The notes: generated from the sequence alone by a model not told the origin. A DNA stretch of 64,000 nt from Hyphomonadaceae bacterium (GCA_028285145.1 JANQQC010000062.1:119478-183477); one strand, 5' to 3'. Shown: positions 41,528 to 49,234, numbered from the stretch's first letter. Program-made: numbers and translations.

Positions 41528-42582
41528 CAGCTTCCGCCCCCCTCGCTCACTGGCCACTCAGCATCGATGATCACACCGGTGAGGCCGATATCGCCTGCCC
41601 AGTCGCTCACCCTCTCCAGCCAGCGAGCCCTCAGCGTTTCGGCGTCGTCAGGGTCTCTGGCCCGGATGACCAGCGCGCCGTCCGGACTGACGCGGCAGAG
41701 CCGGCCCTGCAGATCGTCGAGAACAGCGATCCGGTTGCGGCGGTTCAGGCAGGCATGGGCGATCAGGCCCTCAGCGCTGAGATAGAATTCGCCCTCAATC
41801 GCCGTTGAGGCAGAAACCACCTGAGCGGTCGGGGCCTCGCGCGCGCGGGCTCGCGCGTTGGTGATAATCCCTGAGGGGGAAGAATCCTTATTATGGGGTT
41901 GGGACGAAATGTCCCCCTTTTGGGACGAAATGTCCCCCTTTCCGGTTTCGTTTTCCACAGATCGGGCCGGGTTTTCCACATGGCCCTCAAGGGAAGTATT
42001 TGCCTCATCCGGGCCGCTGGATGGCAAGATTTCACCGCCTGCCGGTTGCCGGATTTCAGCGATCCGCTCAGGTCTCGGCATGGCATCGAGATGCGCCTCA
42101 TAGGCTTCCCACAGCCCGCGCACGGCTGCCGCGTCCGCCTGATGGCCTTCATCCCGCAAAAGCCGGACAAGGCATGAGAACAGCGTCGCCATATTGTCCG
42201 GGCTGGCTTTTGCGCCGACGAGGCCCTGATCCTGCAGCCGCTTGCCGACGCCGGCGAAACAGCGCCGCCCTGTCCGCTTGATCGCGTCTGACAGGTATTC
42301 GAGGCGAGCGATGTCGACCGCATAGACGGCCGGATTGCCGCGCCCCGATCCGGGCTTCACGAGGCGCACGAGGCCTTCAAGGTCCTCATCCTCATAGAGC
42401 TCTTTAAGGGTCCGATAAGCCGTCTTTTCAGAGACGCCGGCATGCAGCGCCACCGACGCCCGGGACACGCGCGCAAGCCCTGTCTGCTCATCCGTATAGC
42501 AGGCCAGCGCGTCCAGCACGGCCCGGCGCGCACCCGTCTCAAGGCCCATGCGGCGAATGGCTTCTCCGAAGTCGAGGGACAT
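41527..42582 (-). CDS. Winged-helix replication initiator, lambda O-like
   Basis: About 351 residues from the ATG at 42582. RRAVLDALACYTDEQTGLAR and SRASVALHAGVSEKTAYRTL form a winged helix (residues 20-95) of the type found in phage replication initiators. A middle linker (about 170-240) is low-complexity and includes KGDISSQ twice in tandem. The C-terminal domain (about 250-351) ends in RARWLERVSDWAGDIGLTG. The DNA of the linker contains iteron-like and DnaA-box-like repeats, as the lambda O gene does. It heads the replication segment of the early region. Confidence 0.72.
   Translation of the reverse strand: MSLDFGEAIRRMGLETGARRAVLDALACYTDEQTGLARVSRASVALHAGVSEKTAYRTLKELYEDEDLEGLVRLVKPGSGRGNPAVYAVDIARLEYLSDAIKRTGRRCFAGVGKRLQDQGLVGAKASPDNMATLFSCLVRLLRDEGHQADAAAVRGLWEAYEAHLDAMPRPERIAEIRQPAGGEILPSSGPDEANTSLEGHVENPARSVENETGKGDISSQKGDISSQPHNKDSSPSGIITNARARAREAPTAQVVSASTAIEGEFYLSAEGLIAHACLNRRNRIAVLDDLQGRLCRVSPDGALVIRARDPDDAETLRARWLERVSDWAGDIGLTGVIIDAEWPVSEGGGS
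41881..41980. other. Candidate phage replication origin inside the initiator gene
   Basis: Two perfect tandem 21-bp repeats (41900-41920 and 41921-41941) each contain the dyad GGGAC-GAAAT-GTCCC. Next to them TTTTCCACA occurs twice in direct orientation (41951-41959 and 41972-41980), also 21 bp apart, one base from the E. coli DnaA box. A short AT-richer stretch (41881-41894) lies on the other side. Iterons within the initiator gene are the lambda arrangement. Function is inferred. Confidence 0.65.
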
Positions 42583-42596
42583 GAAAACACCTTTCT

Positions 42597-42613
42597 GACG
42601 CACCGGGTGCGCC
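42597..42613 (-). repeat. Dispersed 17-bp palindrome, copy 4
   Basis: One mismatch from the consensus (GGCGCACCCGGTGCGTC read leftward), 15 bp upstream of the initiator start at 42582 and inside the 120-bp gap after the upstream gene. It sits where a regulator could control replication gene expression. Confidence 0.7.
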
Positions 42614-42702
42614 GTAACGGCAGACGCACCTCGAGCGCGCCCGCCTTGCGGGTTGAATGAAATCAGAGGGTTAGCGAGACGGCCGGATCAGCGGCCGCTG
42701 AG

Positions 42703-42993
42703 TCAGGGGCCTTGAGCGCGCGTATCCGGCGGCGGCCAGATGAAGCGCGCCACGGCTCGCGACAGGAAGAACAGAGCGAACAAGGCACCACCAATCAGGC
42801 ACAGAGCGGCGGCTACAATCGCCCCGAGCCCTAAGGTGGCGGCAACGAGGGCTAAGCCCATCAGTGCACCGGATGTCACGGTCAGACCGGGCTCAGTCGC
42901 TCCCGCAATCGCTCCAACAACGGGACCAAGCGCCGCGTAGCCTGCAATGTACCACCGAAGCCTGATCTCCCTTACGGGCCAATGCCGGCTCAT
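42703..42993 (-). CDS. Small phage membrane protein
   Basis: A 96-residue protein with three hydrophobic segments (WYIAGYAALGPVVGAIAGA, ALMGLALVAATLGLGAIVAA and LIGGALFALFFLSRAVARFI). It is in the leftward early operon and overlaps its upstream neighbour by 4 bp. No family is recognised. Early membrane proteins in temperate phages may alter host physiology or exclude other phages. Confidence 0.65.
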   Translation of the reverse strand: MSRHWPVREIRLRWYIAGYAALGPVVGAIAGATEPGLTVTSGALMGLALVAATLGLGAIVAAALCLIGGALFALFFLSRAVARFIWPPPDTRAQGP

Positions 42994-43430
42994 CGCTCCG
43001 CCGCCCGATAGATGCGCCCAAGCTCAGCGATGATCAGCGCCCCAGCCTTCTGTAGCATTCGGCATCGGTCGCCCGGCTTCCACCATTCCGTGTCGAAGGG
43101 CCAGCAAGCCGGGTAGCCGTTTTCGTCAGTTGGTAAACCGGCCGCGAGACGACTTCTGCGGCGCATCTCCGGCGACATGGCGTATGCCGCCGCCGCATCC
43201 GCTAGCGCTGAGCTCACATACTTATCATCATGCTCAGGCGTCCAGCCCTCAACCTCGATCTGACGCGCGCGCTCAGCCAGCACATCGAGCGCCGCCTGAT
43301 CCTGCGTCAGATCGTAGAGCGCGCGCGCAGCCGGAAGGCTAAGCATGATGAGGACGTCGCCGCTATAGGTGCCTTCGACAGCGCCTGCCAGCGCCCCAGA
43401 GGCTTCGTGAAGCGCATTTGTGCTCGTCAT
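42990..43430 (-). CDS. Conserved early phage protein
   Basis: A 146-residue protein. LAERARQIEVEGWTPEHDDKY followed by ALADAAAAYAMSP and WPFDTEWWKPGDRCRMLQKAGALIIAELGR is a combination I know from small early proteins of many proteobacterial phages, whose function is not established. The histidine and acidic residues in EVEGWTPEHDD could bind a metal, as in phosphohydrolase-like helical bundles. That is speculative. Confidence 0.75.
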   Translation of the reverse strand: MTSTNALHEASGALAGAVEGTYSGDVLIMLSLPAARALYDLTQDQAALDVLAERARQIEVEGWTPEHDDKYVSSALADAAAAYAMSPEMRRRSRLAAGLPTDENGYPACWPFDTEWWKPGDRCRMLQKAGALIIAELGRIYRAAER

Positions 43431-43639
43431 TTTGGATCCTCGCTTTCAGGGGAAGGAGTCGGCTCAGACGGCCCGAAATAGCCGCAGACATCGCGCTCGA
43501 ATTGCGAGCGCGGATAGCTGCAGGCTTCCATGACCGCCTCAGCCGACAGGGTGGTGACCGCCCAGACGATCGCCGCCACAAAAGCGACGAGGCCTAGATA
43601 GGCAAACAGCAGAAACAGCTTGGTCTGCCCCCGGCTCAT
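43427..43639 (-). CDS. Single-span phage membrane protein
   Basis: A 70-residue protein from the ATG at 43639, sharing one base with the DUF2303 stop. TKLFLLFAYLGLVAFVAAIVW is a membrane span, and the C-terminal part has two cysteines (EACSYPRSQFERDVCGYFG) and a proline-rich end. The longer upstream frame lies over the DUF2303 gene and is not needed. Function unknown. Confidence 0.62.
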   Translation of the reverse strand: MSRGQTKLFLLFAYLGLVAFVAAIVWAVTTLSAEAVMEACSYPRSQFERDVCGYFGPSEPTPSPESEDPK

Positions 43640-44550
43640 CAGCCGACCTCGACAGAGCCATAATGCGGTACGAGGCCGGTATTCTCGGCTGCGCGCGCCA
43701 CGGCCGCCCGAAAGGCCGCCTCGCGGACGGGCTGCACCCGGTGCCACTCAAAGCCCATCGACACCGCGCCGCCCGATGCCCGCCAGCGGAAATTGGCCAG
43801 CAGCGTCACGGCTTCCTCGCCCTCATAGAGCGGGAACTCAAGCGTAAGCTGGCGCGGGATTGGAATCTCGCGCAGCGGCTTGGATTCTTCCTCGAACTGC
43901 AGCGCGACGTCACCGTTGTCGAGCGTGATCCGCTTCTTGTAGGTCGCCTCTTGCACCGCTTCGAAATCGCGCACGAAATCGATGACCTCGGCCGACTTCG
44001 GCGACGTGATATCGCTCGCCCGTTCCTCGAGGAAGACGAGCAGATCGGTCTGATCATGCAGAGTGATGCCAGCCCTGCTGCGCTTGGCTTCCATCGCATT
44101 CCAGGCCAGCCATTCCTCGCTCGGCCGCATCGTCCAGCCTGCCCGGTGCAGGCGCCGCTCAGGGCGCACCTTGTCAACGCTGTCTTCCGGCTCGAAGGCA
44201 TCGTCATGATCGAGGATCACCAGCACCCGGCCCTTGCCACCGTCGCCATCGATATCGGCGAACATGCGGGCCCGGGTGTCCTGCATACGGTTCACATAGG
44301 CGGCGAGGGAATCGCCGTCATGGAATTCATGGGCGAGCTGGCAGTAATATGGGGCGGCTATCTTGGGCCCGGAGATTTGCACGACATTCGTTTTGCCGTT
44401 CTCCGGATCCCAACCGTATATTATCTCGCGGCCATCGGCTGTTGTAAGCACCGGGCTGGCATCTTCCACAAGCCGGCGGATGGCATCGATGCCGCCGCCA
44501 TGGTTGGGAACTGCGCTCGGGTGCGGTTCGGTCTTCTCATCGTCTGACAT
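43639..44550 (-). CDS. DUF2303 family phage protein (YfdQ-like)
   Basis: A 303-residue protein. LAAYVNRMQDTRARMFADID, VLVILDHDDAF, HRAGWTMRPSEEWLAWN and DLLVFLEERASDI, then a FPLYEGEEAVTLLANFRWRA C-terminus, are the order of blocks in DUF2303 proteins. They are widespread in phage early regions beside recombination or replication genes, but their role is unknown. The gene is 25 bp after the one at 44576. Confidence 0.85.
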   Translation of the reverse strand: MSDDEKTEPHPSAVPNHGGGIDAIRRLVEDASPVLTTADGREIIYGWDPENGKTNVVQISGPKIAAPYYCQLAHEFHDGDSLAAYVNRMQDTRARMFADIDGDGGKGRVLVILDHDDAFEPEDSVDKVRPERRLHRAGWTMRPSEEWLAWNAMEAKRSRAGITLHDQTDLLVFLEERASDITSPKSAEVIDFVRDFEAVQEATYKKRITLDNGDVALQFEEESKPLREIPIPRQLTLEFPLYEGEEAVTLLANFRWRASGGAVSMGFEWHRVQPVREAAFRAAVARAAENTGLVPHYGSVEVG

Positions 44551-44575
44551 AAGAGTCTCCTTTCAGGGGTTGGCG

Positions 44576-44893
44576 TCAGCCGGCTATGGACTTCGCCCGC
44601 TGCTTGGCGAGCTCGTCCTCAATGTCGGTTTGTTCGGGATCATCGAGCGTCAGCTCATTCTTCTCGGTCAGGAAGAATGTGGCGGACGGAATGTCCTGCT
44701 CAGGGGCCTTGATGGTGATATCGACGACCGTGTCGACCTGCTTGAAGCCCTTCGGTTTCACGGTCACCGTCAACACAAGCTTGCCCGGTTTCTGGGTGTC
44801 TTTGCAGGCGCTGATCAGCTTCGCGAACTTGGAATCGGCGACACGGACAACGCCGCCCCGCCGATAGTCTTGGAGGTACTTTAGAAAACGCAT
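44576..44893 (-). CDS. Small phage protein upstream of DUF2303 gene
   Basis: A 105-residue protein from the ATG at 44893 (MRFLKYLQDYRRGGVVRVAD). A beta-rich middle (KLVLTVTVKPKGFKQVDTVV) is followed by an acidic end with DDPEQTDIEDELAKQRA. Genes of this size and pattern commonly accompany DUF2303 genes in phages. The function is unknown. An upstream extension overlaps the neighbouring gene. Confidence 0.68.
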   Translation of the reverse strand: MRFLKYLQDYRRGGVVRVADSKFAKLISACKDTQKPGKLVLTVTVKPKGFKQVDTVVDITIKAPEQDIPSATFFLTEKNELTLDDPEQTDIEDELAKQRAKSIAG

Positions 44894-44894
44894 C

Positions 44895-45314
44895 TCAGGC
44901 GTCCTTTGCTGGTTGGAGAGAAGAATTTCGGCGTGTCGCAGTTTCCGGCAGCCAGTCGGCATCGGCGGGCTTGGCAATCAGGTCACGATCAAACAGAACG
45001 TCGCCGAACAACCGGCGCAGCGTGCCCGGCTCAACGCAATCAGCATCGGGTGCGGCACCCAACGCCTCGCCAACGTCCATGCATTCCTCAAGCGAGGTTC
45101 CATGAGTTTGAAACGCGAAGATGCGATAACCGGTTGGCAGGTGCTGCAGGCACCAAGCTTCAAAGCCAAACATACCACCGATCGAAATGCCGATTGGGCC
45201 ATTTATGACTGCCGGCACAATGCGCGGCGGCCGATCCGCATCCCCGGCCGATTGATCAAGCTCAATCTCTGCCCAATGCCAGCCGCCGAAGCGCGTCAGA
45301 TCAATCACGGCCAC
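44895..45314 (-). CDS. Hypothetical early phage protein
   Basis: A 139-residue protein starting MAVIDLTRFGGWHWAEIELD. Three cysteines are scattered without a zinc pattern. It overlaps the end of the zinc-finger gene by 14 bp and is 1 bp from the next gene, so it belongs to the early operon. No motif is recognised. Confidence 0.6.
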   Translation of the reverse strand: MAVIDLTRFGGWHWAEIELDQSAGDADRPPRIVPAVINGPIGISIGGMFGFEAWCLQHLPTGYRIFAFQTHGTSLEECMDVGEALGAAPDADCVEPGTLRRLFGDVLFDRDLIAKPADADWLPETATRRNSSLQPAKDA

Positions 45315-45624
45315 CCCCGAACAAATCTCCCGAGCCGGGGTCCGGCGTCTCGCTTGCGAGGTCCTGCAGCCTGCGCAGCCCCGCCCCGTGGCCGACAGAC
45401 TCCACGTCCATAACGAGGCCGAGAATGTCGAAACCCTTGTCGCAGGCGCGGCAGCGGCCGCCTTTGTGATCCGGGCGTTCCTTCAACGTCCCCGGCCCGC
45501 CGCAGCTGGGGCAGTCCCACCCCTCGCGGCTGGACCCGGGCACACCGAGCTCAGCGGCCACATCGCCAAAGCCGAGCGTCGCTTTGACGGCAGCGATCGC
45601 GGCGGAGAAATCCAGCCCGCTCAT
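45301..45624 (-). CDS. Zinc-finger protein, primase-like zinc ribbon
   Basis: A 107-residue protein from the ATG at 45624, overlapping the preceding stop by 4 bp. DCPSCGGPGTLKERPDHKGGRCRACDKGFD has the CxxC-(about 16)-CxxC spacing of a zinc ribbon, followed by DILGLVM, a phrase typical after the CHC2 zinc finger of phage primases. No catalytic TOPRIM domain is attached, so it may recruit or be a stand-alone DNA-binding part of a primase. Confidence 0.68.
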   Translation of the reverse strand: MSGLDFSAAIAAVKATLGFGDVAAELGVPGSSREGWDCPSCGGPGTLKERPDHKGGRCRACDKGFDILGLVMDVESVGHGAGLRRLQDLASETPDPGSGDLFGGGRD

Positions 45625-46232
45625 TTCACGCCCCGATGCTTCAGCTGCCAATAGGTGCCGTCCCGCATGACGACACAGTCCTGCTTTTTCGCGGCGCGGC
45701 GCACATCGGAAATGAGCGCATCGGCATAGCTCTCTTTGATGGGTGGCGAGAACAGGTAGATGACCTCGCTCTTATGATGCGCCTTCCCGTCGCCCAGCAG
45801 CTGGAGGACCGCCTGCCGCTTCGCGCCCCTCAGCGCGTTTCCGATTTTCGCCAGTGGTAAGTCACCGTCGACGAAGGTCTGTTGCCCGAGGCGTTCCTCA
45901 ACGTCGTCATCGTCAGTGGTCTCAGCGTCCGCGTCGGCCGCTTTTCGCCGCTTGTCGTGATCCTTCCAACGGTTCGGGCCCGTCCCGGCCGGCGATCGCT
46001 CAGGCTCGGCTGCAGGCTTGGCCGGCGTCGCAGGTTCTGTAGCAGGCTCATCCGTGGGCACCTTCTCCACCGCTTCGGAGAGTTCGCTGATCCGGGCGTT
46101 GAGAGCGTCAACGACCTTCACCACACGGTTAGCCTCGAGGCGCAGTCGCGTGATCGCTTCAGCCAGCTCGCGCCGTGCTTCGGCCCGCGCCAGCGCCTTG
46201 AGCTCATCAAGTATCCGCTCCAGCTCGCTCAT
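45621..46232 (-). CDS. Early phage protein with coiled coil and C-terminal winged-helix-like domain
   Basis: About 203 residues from the ATG at 46232, overlapping the upstream stop by 4 bp. An N-terminal coiled coil (residues 1-60) is followed by a Pro/Glu/Thr-rich linker and then a compact domain (about 130-203, with AKRQAVLQLLGDGKAHHKSEVIYLF and VVMRDGTYWQLKH) that reads like a winged helix. DNA binding is plausible, perhaps with the zinc-ribbon protein next to it. Confidence 0.6.
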   Translation of the reverse strand: MSELERILDELKALARAEARRELAEAITRLRLEANRVVKVVDALNARISELSEAVEKVPTDEPATEPATPAKPAAEPERSPAGTGPNRWKDHDKRRKAADADAETTDDDDVEERLGQQTFVDGDLPLAKIGNALRGAKRQAVLQLLGDGKAHHKSEVIYLFSPPIKESYADALISDVRRAAKKQDCVVMRDGTYWQLKHRGVK

Positions 46233-46825
46233 GCCGCCGCGCCTTTCTGCAGGGCCTCGGCCACCTGCTCGCGCCACACGCCCTCTAGGTCGAACACCCC
46301 GCCAACGCCCTTGAGCGGCACACCCCGCTCATTGACGATCGCGGGCTCAGACAGGCACCACGCCCAGCGGGCCTCGATCTCGCCAACGTCTAGCACTGGA
46401 TCGCCATCGAACTCGCGCCATGCGCCGAGATAGTAGGCGGCGTGCTTGGCATGCGGAGAGTAGGCCGCCCGGCCATCGATCACGCGGCCAATCCGGAACG
46501 CGCCGACAAGGTTCGCCTCAGCGATCGCCATGCCGCGCGGCAGCCATGGCCGAAGCAGCTTGGGCGACGTGCCGAAAGCATCTCTCAGCTTGCGCTCTGC
46601 CCCCTCGCGAATGTGCGCATAAGGCACATCCCCGGCCCCGGCATGAATCACAAGCCGCTTGCCGATCAGGTCCTCAGGCGGCGCTTCGGATTTCGGCAAC
46701 AGCCGCACCCGGCCCGTGGCCAGCATCGCCGCCAAGGGCTGTTTCACACTGACAGCCCAGCGCCGGGACGGATCAGACCGGCCGGGCTGGAATTCGTGGC
46801 GGTGGTAGTCATGGCGGCGTGTCAT
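46229..46825 (-). CDS. ASCH-like domain protein
   Basis: A 198-residue protein. WAVSVKQPLAAMLATGRVRLLP at residue 23, then LIGKRLVIHAG and later ARWAWCLSEP resemble the ASCH/PUA-like fold, which has a QPxAxxLxxG opening and an xxIHA strand. ASCH proteins bind RNA or modified nucleotides and some are cytidine amidohydrolases. In phages they may act on modified bases. It is in the early operon next to a MazG-like and a methyltransferase gene, which suggests nucleotide or DNA modification business. Confidence 0.68.
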   Translation of the reverse strand: MTRRHDYHRHEFQPGRSDPSRRWAVSVKQPLAAMLATGRVRLLPKSEAPPEDLIGKRLVIHAGAGDVPYAHIREGAERKLRDAFGTSPKLLRPWLPRGMAIAEANLVGAFRIGRVIDGRAAYSPHAKHAAYYLGAWREFDGDPVLDVGEIEARWAWCLSEPAIVNERGVPLKGVGGVFDLEGVWREQVAEALQKGAAA

Positions 46826-46828
46826 GAC

Positions 46829-47254
46829 TCACTCCACGACGTGCTCAGGCACCCGACCGAGCTGGATATCGTAGTGCCAGTCCCCGCCCATGATCCGCAC
46901 GCCGGCACCGACCTTCGCGCTCGTCTTGTTGAACTTCGCTTCGGTTGCGAGGCCGAGATTGATGCCGAGCCGCTTGGCGAGGATGTCGAGATAGATTTGA
47001 ACGTCGGCGACTTCGTCGCTTAGGTCCTCGAATGCTTCCTCGAGCGTGAAGTCGCCGCGATCGACCTTCTTCATAATGTTGGCCAGTTCACCCAGCTCGC
47101 CCACGACTGCCTGCAGCCATTGCGCCGGCGACCAGTCGCTGCCGTCTTCCTCGCTATGGGCGACCTCGCCCTGCGCGTTCCGGAATAACGGCAATCGCGC
47201 CTCATTGGCCTCGCGCAACACGTTGAATGTCAGTCCGGTATGTCCATAGCCCAT
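46829..47254 (-). CDS. MazG-like nucleotide pyrophosphohydrolase
   Basis: A 141-residue protein from the ATG at 47254 (MGYGHTGLTFNVLREANEARL). WSPAQWLQAVVGELGELANIMKKVDRGD has the ExxE metal site, and EEAFEDLSDEVADVQIYLDILAKRLGI the ExxD second half, of the all-alpha NTP pyrophosphatase fold. Phage versions hydrolyse dNTPs or ppGpp-type nucleotides to favour replication. It is 4 bp from the methyltransferase gene. Confidence 0.82.
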   Translation of the reverse strand: MGYGHTGLTFNVLREANEARLPLFRNAQGEVAHSEEDGSDWSPAQWLQAVVGELGELANIMKKVDRGDFTLEEAFEDLSDEVADVQIYLDILAKRLGINLGLATEAKFNKTSAKVGAGVRIMGGDWHYDIQLGRVPEHVVE

Positions 47255-47258
47255 CGGC

Positions 47259-47885
47259 TCAGTCCTCCATGAATGGCTTGATCGAAATCCGGCGGGTTTC
47301 GGGCCAGGGTCGATCGGCCCCGCGCTCGAAACGAAACCACGCATGACGGCGGGACTGAGAGGCGTCCTCCCCGGCCCAGCCATCACGGTTCATGTCCTGC
47401 AACCGCTCGCGCAGCGGGAAATATCCCGTCCAGTGACCATCATCGAACAGCCGGTCACGATGCGGGCAGCCCTGCCCACCCTGCTGAAAGCCGAGCTCGA
47501 GCAACAGATAGACGCGTGGGGCCCGGATCAGCGCCTCGGCCGCAAAGGCCGCCGCCTTCGAATAGGGCGGGTTGGTGACGATCGCCTGCACGCCATGCGG
47601 CGCGCATTGCGGCTCGAGGAAGTCATTGCCCCAGACAGGACGGATGACCTTCATCATCCAGCGCGCGCGATAATCGTATTTGTCAGACGCGCGGACCTCA
47701 TGGCCCTCACCCGCGAGCACGGCCACAATCTTGCCGGGCCCGCAGGCCGGTTCCCAGATACGCCGCCGGCGACGGAAAAACGGGTCCGCCGCCAGCAGCG
47801 CCCGCGTTGCGGCATAGGGTGTCTCATAGAGCTCCGGATCATCCTCGCCATAATCGGCGCGGCCGATGGCAGTGCGGGCGGTCAT
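47259..47885 (-). CDS. DNA adenine-methyltransferase-like protein
   Basis: A 208-residue protein. ELYETPYAATRALLAADPFF and IWEPACGPGKIVAVLAGEGHEV form the SAM-binding motif, and QAIVTNPPYSKAAAF the NPPY catalytic motif of N6-adenine (or N4-cytosine) methyltransferases. Phages carry such solitary enzymes to protect DNA or regulate genes. No target-recognition domain is separable. It overlaps the next gene by 4 bp. Confidence 0.82.
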   Translation of the reverse strand: MTARTAIGRADYGEDDPELYETPYAATRALLAADPFFRRRRRIWEPACGPGKIVAVLAGEGHEVRASDKYDYRARWMMKVIRPVWGNDFLEPQCAPHGVQAIVTNPPYSKAAAFAAEALIRAPRVYLLLELGFQQGGQGCPHRDRLFDDGHWTGYFPLRERLQDMNRDGWAGEDASQSRRHAWFRFERGADRPWPETRRISIKPFMED

Positions 47886-48169
47886 CGGGCCTTGCTCCGC
47901 AAGGCGACGTCGCTGAAGTGCAGGATCAGGCGATCGCCCCGGACTTCGTATGCGCCGCCCTGAATGGCGATCGGCGCAGACGCGCCCTTCGGTTCTGCCA
48001 CGGGTCCGCCGGTGGCGAACGCTCGATCGAGACTTGGCTGAATGGCCACATCGTTGCGCAGCGCCGCCGCGCGGACTTCATGCTGGTCGCGCCGCCGGCA
48101 GGCCCGGCGGGACCGGCACTCTTCCGGCCAGCCGCAATCATTGCAGAAGTCCTCAGGGCGGACGGTCAT
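47882..48169 (-). CDS. Small cysteine-rich early protein
   Basis: A 95-residue protein. The N-terminus (EDFCNDCGWPEECRSRRACRR) clusters four cysteines that may bind zinc. The rest is a beta-like domain with LILHFSDVALRS at the end. It overlaps the Cro-like gene and the methyltransferase gene by 4 bp each. Function unknown. Confidence 0.6.
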   Translation of the reverse strand: MTVRPEDFCNDCGWPEECRSRRACRRRDQHEVRAAALRNDVAIQPSLDRAFATGGPVAEPKGASAPIAIQGGAYEVRGDRLILHFSDVALRSKAR

Positions 48170-48402
48170 GAGGCCGCCTTTCCGAAGGCCTCGTCGACCT
48201 CGTCTTGCGGAACGAGCTCGTCATAATTGCCGGCGTGAACACGACCTTCCGACCAAGCCTTCATAGCTTGGCGGGTTTCTCGTCCCGGATTCTGCTTGCC
48301 ATGACACAACCGACTCACCGTCGATTGCGCGCAGCCCAGTATGTCAGCAAGCTGGCTCATCAACAGCTCTTGCTTGCGGCGCTCGAATTCCAATCGTGTC
48401 AT
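48166..48402 (-). CDS. Cro-like helix-turn-helix protein
   Basis: A 78-residue protein. LLMSQLADILGCAQSTVSRLCHGKQNP is a helix-turn-helix of the XRE/YdaS-like type. It is the first gene of the leftward early operon and is divergent from the cI-like repressor gene, with operators between. This is the classic place of Cro. It should repress the repressor promoter during lytic growth, by analogy. Confidence 0.78.
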   Translation of the reverse strand: MTRLEFERRKQELLMSQLADILGCAQSTVSRLCHGKQNPGRETRQAMKAWSEGRVHAGNYDELVPQDEVDEAFGKAAS

Positions 48403-48422
48403 GCAAGAATCACTTTGCTAAT

Positions 48423-48503
48423 TATCCATCTTGTGGATATTGAGGAGATGTGATTCCTGAAAACTGTCAATACAGCTCGTGTGTTTTATCCATCTCGTGG
48501 CCT
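48423..48503. promoter_or_regulatory. Operators between Cro-like and cI-like genes
   Basis: TATCCA-TCTTG-TGGATA (48423-48439) is a 17-bp dyad 21 bp upstream of the Cro-like start. A second site, TATCCA-TCTCG-TGGCCT (48487-48503), keeps one perfect half. The first overlaps a GATAAT hexamer on the minus strand that could be the early promoter -10. The same half-site recurs beyond the repressor gene at 49049 and 49083, so one protein, most likely the repressor, controls both sides. Confidence 0.7.
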
Positions 48504-48539
48504 AAAACACCGCCACCAGTTCTGGCAAAACTGTCGGCG

Positions 48540-48899
48540 ATGGATATGCCGCGACAGCCGCTCTCCGAGAGCCGAGGACTTCGTATCAGCGAGGTTCGGA
48601 AGGCTTCTGGATACACGCAGGAAGAAGTCGCCGAGGCACTGGAAACGAGCCAAGCCACCGTGGCCCGCTACGAGACTGGATTTACCAGCCCAAACTCAGA
48701 CACCATCCTCAAACTTGCCCGCCTCTTCGGTGTGCCGCCCGCTGCCCTTTTTGAGGAAGGCGACGGACTATCTGACGAGGAACGGGAACTGATCGACTAC
48801 TTGCGGACACACCCCCGCGAGCGGCGCGTACTGACGAGCACGTATAAGAGCCTGCGCGGCGACACCACCGCCGACGCGGTCGATCAGGTCGACCAGTAA
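48540..48899 (+). CDS. cI-like phage repressor, helix-turn-helix
   Basis: About 119 residues from the ATG at 48540 (MDMPRQPLSESRGLRISEVR). An earlier in-frame ATG at 48450 would put the operator region inside the gene. GYTQEEVAEALETSQATVARYETGFTSPNSDTILKLARLFGVP is a canonical XRE DNA-binding domain. There is no LexA-like autocleavage domain, so induction by RecA would need another route. It is alone on the plus strand facing away from the early operon. Confidence 0.78.
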   Translation: MDMPRQPLSESRGLRISEVRKASGYTQEEVAEALETSQATVARYETGFTSPNSDTILKLARLFGVPPAALFEEGDGLSDEERELIDYLRTHPRERRVLTSTYKSLRGDTTADAVDQVDQ

Positions 48900-49234
48900 C
48901 GCGCGCACGGTTAAGGCCGAGCCTCCCCCCAACAGCAGCATTAGCAACGAGTCTTTCGCCACTACTGGCGGACGCGCCATCGTGTACGGCTTACCTCACT
49001 CTGTTGGTTAAAGATTCGCTGGATAAATTCATTCAGCTAGAAGCTGCATATCCACTTAATGGATTTTCTACTTGACCATGATTATCCATATCATGTATTT
49101 CCGTTGACGCACCCGGTGCGCTGGGTGCCGTCGGCGATGGGTCCCCTACTCCCCCAGCACGGCCCGGCCGGTGCCCTTCAACCCTGCGGCGGGTCCTGTC
49201 CCGGGCCCGCCGCACACCCCCTCCGAGGATCGCA
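48900..49234 (+). promoter_or_regulatory. Control region upstream of the ParB-like gene
   Basis: A 335-bp gap without a convincing gene. It contains TATCCA-CTTAA-TGGATT (49049-49065) and TATCCA-TATCA-TGTATT (49083-49099), matching the repressor operators, a lone TGGATA half-site at 49020, and palindrome copy 5 at 49106-49122. The ParB/integrase operon is therefore probably under repressor control and perhaps its own feedback. I cannot pick a clear promoter. Confidence 0.6.
49106..49122 (+). repeat. Dispersed 17-bp palindrome, copy 5
   Basis: GACGCACCCGGTGCGCT, two bases from a perfect copy at one end, 112 bp upstream of the ParB-like gene and 7 bp after the nearest repressor operator. The central C again lies on the coding strand. 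Confidence 0.62.

Noticed and set aside
16729..42582. Gene transfer agent instead of a phage
   Set aside because: Tail genes resemble those of gene transfer agents, but att sites, integrase, repressor, early genes and lysis genes show a temperate prophage.
43733..43743. GCACCCGGTGC core resembling the dispersed palindrome
   Set aside because: Only the inner 11 bp match and the outer arm bases are wrong. It lies in the middle of the DUF2303 gene, not at a boundary, and is likely chance.
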